Source: Capsulimonas sp. (GTDB lineage: Bacteria > Armatimonadota > Armatimonadia > Armatimonadales > Capsulimonadaceae). From it: 10,804 nucleotides of DNA. The stretch is from positions 1 through 10,804 of the forward strand of contig JAOQAA010000529.1 of NCBI GenBank assembly GCA_025963815.1, read 5' to 3'. A model generated the notes under the pieces. That model ran no database searches, was not told where the DNA came from, and worked only from the letters and a program-made list of their open reading frames with translations. The position numbers were made by a program, and so were the translations under genes. Positions 6,363-10,804 of the stretch are shown in pieces (position 1 is the first letter of the stretch; every line of letters begins with the position of its first letter).

Positions 6363-6890
6363 TTGGTTTCCAGTTATTCCTATGACCGCGCTCGCTACGG
6401 CGACCGCGAAGCCCGAGAGGCGCTTGTCGCCCGCCTACGACCGCGCATGGCCAAGATGGCCGCGCACTACGCCCGCTGCACCAACGAAAACGCGGACGAT
6501 CTGCTCCAGGAAGCCTGGGTCGGGTTGCTCGACGCCCTGACGCAAATCGATATCTCGATCGGGGATCCCGATCAGTATCTGCTCAAGCACGCCCGGTGGC
6601 GCTTGCTCGACGCCGTCAAGCGATGGCGCCGGCGCCGCTGCGAATTACTGGAGGACGAACAGGTCGCCGCCATTCCGTCGTCGATGGATTGGAACGACGT
6701 GCAGACGGACCTGAGCATCCGCGCCTTCACGGGCGGCCTCAAGCCCACCCAGCAGGCGGTCCTCAAGTCGCTCCTGCGCGGCATGACCTGGCGCGAAGCC
6801 GGCGATGAGCTCGGCTGCTCCAGCGCCAACGTTGCGTACCACGTCAAGCAGATCCAGCGGCAGTACCAGGAATGGAGCGCCGCCGGATAA
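6363..6890 (+). CDS. RNA polymerase sigma-70-family (ECF-like) sigma factor
   Basis: 175 residues from TTG at 6363, which has GGAG 6 nt upstream (6353-6356). A longer in-frame TTG at 6351 would place that ribosome site inside the gene. Region 2 (about 10-92) carries the core-binding motif ADDLLQEAWVGLLDAL and the DNA-melting segment DQYLLKHARWRLLDAVKRWR. Region 4 (about 125-168) has the helix-turn-helix GMTWREAGDELGCSSANVAYH, used to read the -35. Regions 1 and 3 are missing, as in ECF factors. It directs core polymerase to a dedicated promoter set. No anti-sigma gene is adjacent, and a strong terminator follows at once, so it is a single-gene unit. Its targets cannot be told from here. Confidence 0.85.
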   Translation: MVSSYSYDRARYGDREAREALVARLRPRMAKMAAHYARCTNENADDLLQEAWVGLLDALTQIDISIGDPDQYLLKHARWRLLDAVKRWRRRRCELLEDEQVAAIPSSMDWNDVQTDLSIRAFTGGLKPTQQAVLKSLLRGMTWREAGDELGCSSANVAYHVKQIQRQYQEWSAAG

Positions 6891-6926
6891 TGCATACGCC
6901 CGACAACACGATGACCGACACGCAGC

Positions 6927-6970
6927 ACAGCCTGCATTTGCGACACGCCGCAGATGCAGGCTGTTTTGTT
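6927..6970 (+). terminator. Intrinsic terminator of the sigma factor gene
   Basis: Stem of about 16 bp (6927-6942 with 6949-6964, starting ACAGCCTGCAT, one U.G wobble), loop ACACGC, then TTTTGTT. It begins 37 bp after the stop codon. Confidence 0.85.
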
Positions 6971-6983
6971 GTTGGCGGCCAAA

Positions 6984-7009
6984 GAAATTTTACGCTTGCG
7001 TGAAATTTC
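6984..7009. repeat. AT-rich 26-bp inverted repeat
   Basis: GAAATTTTACGC (6984-6995), TT, GCGTGAAATTTC (6998-7009): 12-bp arms with one mismatch. As RNA it makes an 11-bp stem with a CUUG tetraloop, but no T run follows, so it is not an obvious terminator. It could be a regulator site upstream of the candidate small RNA. Confidence 0.5.
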
Positions 7010-7042
7010 ATTTAGCGAGACAAACCACGGCGGCGATAGAGA

Positions 7043-7062
7043 ATTTGAGAGCGCTCTCAAAT
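7043..7062. promoter_or_regulatory. Perfect 20-bp palindrome, LacI-family-type operator
   Basis: ATTTGAGAGC joined directly to GCTCTCAAAT. The central GAGCGCTC with flanking A/T matches the usual look of LacI/GalR-family operators (central CG pair). It differs from the ATCGGT-type sites next to the GntR/LacI regulator in this window, so another regulator is expected. The only things downstream on the plus strand are about 100 nt and a terminator. Confidence 0.7.
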
Positions 7063-7065
7063 ACC

Positions 7066-7183
7066 TTGAAGGGAGACGAAAATGTACAACACACTCGCCT
7101 CCGGAGCGGGCCGCCTGTAAAGGCGAACTCCGGCAAAATAACAGCCGCCAGGACCGAAAGGCCCTGGCGGCTGTTATTTTTTT
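7066..7183 (+). ncRNA. Candidate operator-controlled small RNA (boundaries approximate)
   Basis: Between the 20-bp operator and a strong terminator lies a sequence that can fold: an outer stem CCGGAG/CTCCGG (7101-7106 with 7128-7133) encloses CGCCT-GTAA-AGGCG (7112-7125), a 5-bp stem capped by a GNRA tetraloop. The 18-bp terminator stem follows. A 12-codon ORF with a good ribosome site (GGGAG, ATG at 7082, TAA at 7118-7120) lies within it and could be a leader peptide or coincidence. A remnant of a deleted, operator-controlled gene is the main alternative. No promoter of good quality is visible. Confidence 0.4.
7135..7183. terminator. Strong bidirectional terminator
   Basis: Perfect 18-bp stem (AAAATAACAGCCGCCAGG at 7135-7152 with its complement at 7163-7180), 10-nt loop, T run on the right and a matching A-rich left flank. 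It ends the rightward small unit and, 12 bp past its stop codon, the leftward DUF1559 gene. Confidence 0.92.
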
Positions 7184-7194
7184 GGTGAATGCGA

Positions 7195-7992
7195 TTAGAA
7201 CCCGTCCGCCGAATTTGCCTGCTCCGCCGCAAGCATGTTGGCGAGGCTGTTATTGCCGGGGAGCGTGTTGGCCACGTTCCACATGTTGACGGTCGAGGTC
7301 AGCGTCGCTGTCGGCTTCATGGATTTGGCGTGACCATCCGCGAACACAAAATTGGTCTGGCCGGTATGGCCCTGCATGCGCATATCGTTCGTGTTATCCC
7401 AGAATTCCGGATCGGCGCGCGGAACCCCGGTGTTGCTAGCAGAACGCGTCTCTCCGATAAGAATGGTCGTCGCAGACGCGACAAGCTGCGCGAGGGAGGT
7501 CGGGGCGGGCATGGCGTTGCCGTTGAACGGGGTGTAATATCCCATCGCGACTTTACCGCCGTAGAAGTTTGTCGAGTTGGGGACATCGTCGCCGCCAACG
7601 GCGACATAAGAAATCGGGATCGCTGGAAAGCTTCCATTCGGAGCGGGAGTATTGTTGATGTTTTTGCCGCCACCTGGATTATCAGGACACTTGAACAACT
7701 GCGCGCTTTTGACGTATGGGTAAATAGCGCCCTGCCAAGGCGTGACAGGCGCTGCATCGATGCGCGCGTAGGGCAGGTTCTCATCGTTATCCTGCGTGTA
7801 CTGCATGATCCCGAGACCGATCTGCTTGAGATTCGAGACACAGGAGATCTGGCGAGCTTTTTCGCGAGCTTTGGCGAAAACCGGGAAGAGGATAGCGGCA
7901 AGAATAGCGATAATTGCGATGACCACGAGCAGTTCAATCAGTGTAAAGCCGCGCTGTTCTTTGCGTGCTTTAAAAATACCGTGTGCGTTCAT
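7195..7992 (-). CDS. Prepilin-like DUF1559 protein (type IV pilin N-terminus, H-x9-DG C-terminus)
   Basis: 265 residues. ATG at 7992 with GGAG about 7 nt upstream. A short basic leader ends at G15, followed by [19 protein letters not shown]: the prepilin peptidase site is G15/F16, with Glu at +5 (E20) and a membrane-spanning helix. Next comes [16 protein letters not shown] and NLKQIGLG, a block common in Armatimonadota and Planctomycetota. Near the C-terminus is the family mark H209-x9-D219-G220 ([12 protein letters not shown]). Known: such proteins are made in many paralogues and are thought to be exported by type II secretion or pilus-like machinery. Their substrates are mostly unknown. It lies 84 bp downstream of the GntR/LacI regulator on the same strand with no clear terminator between, so it may be co-transcribed. 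Confidence 0.93.
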   Translation of the reverse strand: MNAHGIFKARKEQRGFTLIELLVVIAIIAILAAILFPVFAKAREKARQISCVSNLKQIGLGIMQYTQDNDENLPYARIDAAPVTPWQGAIYPYVKSAQLFKCPDNPGGGKNINNTPAPNGSFPAIPISYVAVGGDDVPNSTNFYGGKVAMGYYTPFNGNAMPAPTSLAQLVASATTILIGETRSASNTGVPRADPEFWDNTNDMRMQGHTGQTNFVFADGHAKSMKPTATLTSTVNMWNVANTLPGNNSLANMLAAEQANSADGF

Positions 7993-8076
7993 TGTTTTTC
8001 TCCATGAGACCGTTGAGAAGGGATGATCTTTATTGCTTCCAGGGCGCCTTCTCTCGCCAAGTTATCATTTCTCGAA

Positions 8077-9228
8077 TTACTTCACGCCCCGCCGTCGGGC
8101 AAAAATCGCTTCCACATCCGCATCGCCCCCCACGGGATACGCTCCGATCCGAACCAGCAGCGGGACTGGAAGGACATAGACCTGCGGCGGCAGATCGCCG
8201 GATTGAACGCCGTCCAATAGCGTCTCACAGGCAGTTCCGCCCAGATCCTCGAAATCCGGGGCGGTCGTCACGAACGCCGGCTGAAACCGGCGGGCCGCGA
8301 CGCGGTTGTCGAAGCCGGCCACCAAGACATCGTCGGGGACGCGTACGCCCCGTGCGGCGAGTTGATCGGTCATCGACAGCGCCGCCATATCGTCCATGGC
8401 GATGATCGCATCTGGGGGTTCCGGCAGAGAAAACCATTCATCCAGGACCGGCCCAAGACCGGAGCCGGCATTGTCATATTGATCTCGGTGAACCAGCTGT
8501 GAATCCACAGACAGTCCAAACTCTTTGAGCGCACCGATGTACCCCTGATAGCGCGCATCCAATCCAGGGTGGTGCATATCTTCTTGATAGAATGCGAGGC
8601 CGATGCGCCGACGCCCCTGCTCCAGCAGCCAGTTCGTGATCTGCGCTCCGGCGCGCCGGTTATCGAAAATGATCTGCGTATGTCCCTGGTCGCGAGTACA
8701 GGTATCGACCAGGACGAGCGGGACGCCTAGATCCTCGGTGCGAAGATACTCTTTCTCCTGAAGGGAGCCGTGGCGCAGCGCCGGATAGATCACTAGCCCC
8801 TGCGCTCCGGCGGCGATCATCTCCTGCGCTGCTGCCCGCTCGTGCTCCATACTGTCGCCGGAGCTGGCCATCAGCACGCGCCACCCTCGCCGCTGCGCGA
8901 CGCGGTCGATACCAGAAAAGACGTCTTGCGACAGTTCCGCTCCATACAGAGGGGCAATATATCCAATGATCTTGCGCGCTGGCGGCAGGGCTTGCTCAGG
9001 GTCGGACGCCGCCGGAAGGGCGAACATACCACGCCCCGCCTCTTTGACCAGCACGCCTTCCGCCGCCAGGGACGCCAGCGCCTTGCTGATCGTCGGACGG
9101 CTCACCCCGTATTGCTCCTGAAGCTCGTTGAGAGTCGGCATCCGCTCCAGACCTCGGTCGGATTGCGGCAAGCACCAATCCTTCCGAATCTGCTCTTTAA
9201 TACGAAGATATAACGGCTCAAACTCCAT
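8077..9228 (-). CDS. GntR/LacI chimeric transcriptional regulator (AraR-like)
   Basis: 383 residues from ATG at 9228 (MEFEPLYLRIKEQIRKDW). An in-frame GTG at 9240 directly abuts the GGAGGA ribosome site and cannot use it; the site lies about 13 nt from the ATG, which is long. An N-terminal GntR winged helix (about 1-70) contains MPTLNELQEQYGVSRPTISKALASLAAEGVLVKE. From about residue 85 (RKIIGYIAPLYGAELSQDVFSGI) a LacI-type periplasmic-binding fold follows, with VLVDTCTRD and PDAIIAMDDMAALSMTDQLAARGVRVPDDV as landmarks. Known: this architecture usually senses a sugar and represses nearby carbohydrate genes. It probably represses itself and the divergent hydrolase through two matching palindromes in the gap between them. 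The ligand cannot be told from sequence. Confidence 0.9.
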   Translation of the reverse strand: MEFEPLYLRIKEQIRKDWCLPQSDRGLERMPTLNELQEQYGVSRPTISKALASLAAEGVLVKEAGRGMFALPAASDPEQALPPARKIIGYIAPLYGAELSQDVFSGIDRVAQRRGWRVLMASSGDSMEHERAAAQEMIAAGAQGLVIYPALRHGSLQEKEYLRTEDLGVPLVLVDTCTRDQGHTQIIFDNRRAGAQITNWLLEQGRRRIGLAFYQEDMHHPGLDARYQGYIGALKEFGLSVDSQLVHRDQYDNAGSGLGPVLDEWFSLPEPPDAIIAMDDMAALSMTDQLAARGVRVPDDVLVAGFDNRVAARRFQPAFVTTAPDFEDLGGTACETLLDGVQSGDLPPQVYVLPVPLLVRIGAYPVGGDADVEAIFARRRGVK

Positions 9229-9258
9229 CGCGCCAATCACTCCTCCAGTAGCCCCTCA

Positions 9259-9275
9259 AATCGATAAAACCGATG
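9259..9275. promoter_or_regulatory. Probable operator 1 of the GntR/LacI regulator
   Basis: AATCGATAAAACCGATG. Its reverse complement agrees at 15 of 17 positions with the perfect palindrome at 9361-9377. It lies about 15-30 bp downstream of the predicted start of the regulator's own transcript, a place suited to self-repression. Confidence 0.65.
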
Positions 9276-9296
9276 CATTGGATTACTGTTGGACTT

Positions 9297-9325
9297 ATTA
9301 TAGTACAGCGTCACGCGTGAGTCAA
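9297..9325 (-). promoter_or_regulatory. Promoter of the GntR/LacI regulator
   Basis: Minus strand: TTGACT (9325-9320), a 17-bp gap, then TATAAT (9302-9297), close to the sigma-70 consensus. Transcription would begin near 9290, just ahead of operator 1. Confidence 0.8.
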
Positions 9326-9360
9326 GAACTATTTTAGAAAACCGATCAGCACAAACAGTC

Positions 9361-9377
9361 AATCGGTTTTACCGATT
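9361..9377. promoter_or_regulatory. Probable operator 2 of the GntR/LacI regulator, upstream of the hydrolase
   Basis: Perfect palindrome AATCGGT-TTT-ACCGATT. A half site, AAAACCGAT, lies at 9338-9346. The centres of the two full sites are 102 bp apart, which would allow DNA looping. No convincing rightward promoter is seen; TTGGAT (9278-9283) with TATAGT (9299-9304) is the best, with a short 15-bp gap. Confidence 0.7.
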
Positions 9378-9474
9378 AATAAAAGACGCGCTGATTGCCT
9401 TCCATTTGAGTGAAGGCGCTTCGTCAGGCGATAGAGAATATGTTTCGGTATCTTTGATGAGGAGAGAATACTGT

Positions 9475-10443
9475 ATGATGAACCGAAGAGAACTGCTGAA
9501 GAGTTTTGCGGGACTGGCGGGGTCTGCTGCACTGGGCGGCGCGCTCACCTGGGACGCCCGAGCGGCGGACGCGCCCACGAAGTCCTCTGTCCCGCCTGTG
9601 ATTGACTTCGACCACAACAAAGCGGAACTTCAGCCCATTTCCAAAAACCTCTATTTATTGGCCGGACTGGGAGGAAATATCCTCGTTCTCACCGGCAGTT
9701 CGGAAACGCTGATCGTCGACAGCGGCGTTCCGCCCCGCTCCAAAGACATCGCCGAGGCGATCGCCGGCGTCAGCCCCCACCCCATCACCACGCTTGTCAA
9801 TACGCACTGGCATTTCGACCATACCGGCGGCAACGCGTTTCTGGCGGGCAGGGGCGCCCATATCATCGGCCATACGAATGTCCGAAAACGCCTCTCCCAT
9901 CCGGAAGTCATCGAACTGATGCACGCGAAATTTCCCGCCCAGCCACGCGCCGCATGGCCGGTGGAGACATTTACCAGCACAAAGACGATCCGCAAAAACG
10001 GCGAGGTCCTGCACCTTCAGTATTTCGCGCCCGCACATACCGACAGCGACAGCCTCGTCCACTTCCGCCACGCCAATGTGATTCATGCCGGCGATGTCTT
10101 CTTCAACGGCTTTTATCCCTTCATCGACTACAGCAGCGGCGGCTGGATCGGCGGCATGATCGCCGGTCTGGACCGCGTTCTCGCCCTAGCCGACGCGCAT
10201 ACTAAGATCATTCCCGGCCATGGCCCGCTCGCCGGTCGCGCCGAAGTCCAGCGCTCCCGCGACATGCTCGCCACCGTCCGCCGGCGTATCGAGCCGATGG
10301 TCCACGCCGGGAAAACGGCGGATCAAGTGGTCGCCGCCAAGCCGACACGCGACCTGGACGCGAAATGGGGCGGCGTCGTACTTTCCGGAGATCTGTTCAC
10401 ACGGGATGTGTATGAAGGACTGAAGCGGCTTTCGAGCCGATAA
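9475..10443 (+). CDS. Tat-exported metallo-beta-lactamase-fold hydrolase
   Basis: 322 residues. Start chosen: ATG at 9475 with GGAGAG 8 nt upstream; the reading frame is open back to 9406 but that part has no ribosome site and would bury the signal. A twin-arginine signal (NRRELLK at 3-9, then a small-residue hydrophobic stretch and an ARA-AD type cleavage site near 30) sends it across the inner membrane folded. Metal ligands are H111, H113, D115 and H116 (NTHWHFDHTGG), H188 (APAHTDSDS), D207 (HAGDVFF) and H249 (IIPGHGP), so the dinuclear zinc site is complete. It resembles periplasmic glyoxalase-II-like or lactamase-fold hydrolases of unassigned substrate. Divergence from a sugar-type regulator with shared operators suggests it is induced by that regulator's ligand. 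Confidence 0.9.
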   Translation: MMNRRELLKSFAGLAGSAALGGALTWDARAADAPTKSSVPPVIDFDHNKAELQPISKNLYLLAGLGGNILVLTGSSETLIVDSGVPPRSKDIAEAIAGVSPHPITTLVNTHWHFDHTGGNAFLAGRGAHIIGHTNVRKRLSHPEVIELMHAKFPAQPRAAWPVETFTSTKTIRKNGEVLHLQYFAPAHTDSDSLVHFRHANVIHAGDVFFNGFYPFIDYSSGGWIGGMIAGLDRVLALADAHTKIIPGHGPLAGRAEVQRSRDMLATVRRRIEPMVHAGKTADQVVAAKPTRDLDAKWGGVVLSGDLFTRDVYEGLKRLSSR

Positions 10444-10467
10444 GCCCAGTGCACCAAACAACCGCAA

Positions 10468-10503
10468 GACAGCCGCCGGAACGCAACGGTTCCGGCGGCT
10501 GTC
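10468..10503. terminator. Bidirectional hairpin between convergent genes
   Basis: Perfect 15-bp stem GACAGCCGCCGGAAC / GTTCCGGCGGCTGTC with a 6-nt loop, 25 bp after the hydrolase stop and 22 bp before the end of the leftward gene. No T run follows on the plus strand. On the minus strand TTGCGGTTGTTTGG follows, so it suits the leftward gene better. Confidence 0.7.
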
Positions 10504-10524
10504 GCATTGTGAAGCAGAACGCAG

Positions 10525-10804
10525 TTAGCGGGCTTTGGTCGCGGATGTCAGACTATTGAAACTCAGACTGTATTGCCGCTTGGAGCGGATCTGCTGGCTG
10601 GGCAGGATCTCCAGCTCCTCAACCGCCAGGGAGTAGCTGTACGACGTTCCAATCTCATCCCGGCCGCCGATGCGGCGATACAGGACGAACTTCGCGTCGC
10701 GCGATTCTCCTGCGGCGAGCGAGAAATCGGCGTTCGCGGACGTAGAGGCGACCGTTCCGATCCCGGTCGCGCTGCGATCGGGGCCGCCTGGATTCCCCCA
10801 TCCG
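10525..10804 (-). CDS. C-terminal part of an unrecognised protein, 5' end outside window
   Basis: The frame is open from the right edge to TAA at 10525-10527 (93 codons before the edge). The visible part is Ser/Ala-rich and beta-like: DFSLAAGESRDAKFVLYRR, then IGTSYSYSLAVEELEILPS, and it ends LSFNSLTSATKAR. It reads like the last beta-sandwich or capping strands of a larger secreted or surface protein, but no family is recognised. The coding call rests on the open frame, GC-rich third positions and the terminator just downstream. Confidence 0.65.
   Translation of the reverse strand, partial: GWGNPGGPDRSATGIGTVASTSANADFSLAAGESRDAKFVLYRRIGGRDEIGTSYSYSLAVEELEILPSQQIRSKRQYSLSFNSLTSATKAR

Noticed and set aside
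7082..7120. 12-codon ORF (MYNTLASGAGRL) as a stand-alone gene
   Set aside because: Good ribosome site but too short to support coding; its stop lies in the GNRA loop of a predicted hairpin, so it is described within the small-RNA candidate.
9229..9240. GTG start of the GntR/LacI regulator at 9240
   Set aside because: It directly abuts the GGAGGA ribosome site with no gap, and family members begin near MEFEPLYLRIKEQ; the ATG at 9228 is preferred, though its spacing is long.
9406..9474. N-terminal extension of the lactamase-fold hydrolase to 9406
   Set aside because: No ribosome site, and it would push the twin-arginine signal 23 residues inward; GGAGAG-N8-ATG at 9475 fits better.
1..10804. 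tRNA, rRNA, CRISPR array, insertion sequence or phage genes
   Set aside because: No repeat-spacer pattern, transposase, terminal inverted repeats or recognisable tRNA/rRNA sequence was seen in the window.

Overview
The window (about 60% G+C) looks like a bacterial chromosome from a diderm lineage, most likely Armatimonadota. The clues are a prepilin-like DUF1559 protein whose N-terminal block ([16 protein letters not shown]) is typical of that phylum, a porin that starts with an S-layer-homology (SLH) domain, and a GntR/LacI chimeric regulator. The phylum is an inference from protein style, not from a marker gene.

Left half (1-5812, all minus strand): a nitrate-assimilation cluster. In order of transcription it holds a small unrecognised beta-rich protein (5372-5812), an assimilatory nitrate reductase catalytic subunit joined to it by a TAATG overlap (3297-5372), an SLH/coiled-coil outer-membrane porin (1545-3185), and a NarK/NasA-type nitrate transporter that runs off the left edge (1-1188). 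Together they would take nitrate across the outer membrane, across the inner membrane, and reduce it to nitrite. No nitrite reductase or electron-donor subunit is in view.

The cluster has shared regulation visible in the DNA. The promoters of the small-protein/reductase operon and of the transporter each carry GAAAC-N6-GAAAC exactly 10 nt before a -10 box. This is the geometry of an OmpR/GlnR-type activator site replacing the -35. Just downstream, each leader carries the motif GGCANTGTCGCC: twice in the transporter leader, once in the operon leader. As RNA it folds into a hairpin with a hexaloop that has A at position 1 and G at position 4, which is the ANTAR-protein recognition rule. The transporter leader would therefore be a two-hairpin ANTAR-like leader preceded by a nitrogen-type activator box.

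Middle (5813-7194): a divergent region with a consensus TATAAT and a 35-codon ORF with a good ribosome site, then a sigma-70-family (ECF-like) sigma factor (6363-6890) with a strong terminator. Between that terminator and a second, bidirectional one lies a short unit: an AT-rich inverted repeat, a perfect 20-bp LacI-type palindrome, and about 100 nt of potentially structured RNA. It is a candidate regulated small RNA.

Right part (7195-10804): the DUF1559 prepilin-like protein (minus), a GntR/LacI-type regulator (minus) and, divergent from it, a Tat-exported metallo-beta-lactamase-fold hydrolase (plus). The 246-bp gap between the last two holds two copies of a 17-bp palindrome (AATCGGTTTTACCGATT type), probably the regulator's operators, and a near-consensus promoter for the regulator. 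A bidirectional terminator separates the hydrolase from the C-terminal end of an unrecognised minus-strand protein at the right edge.
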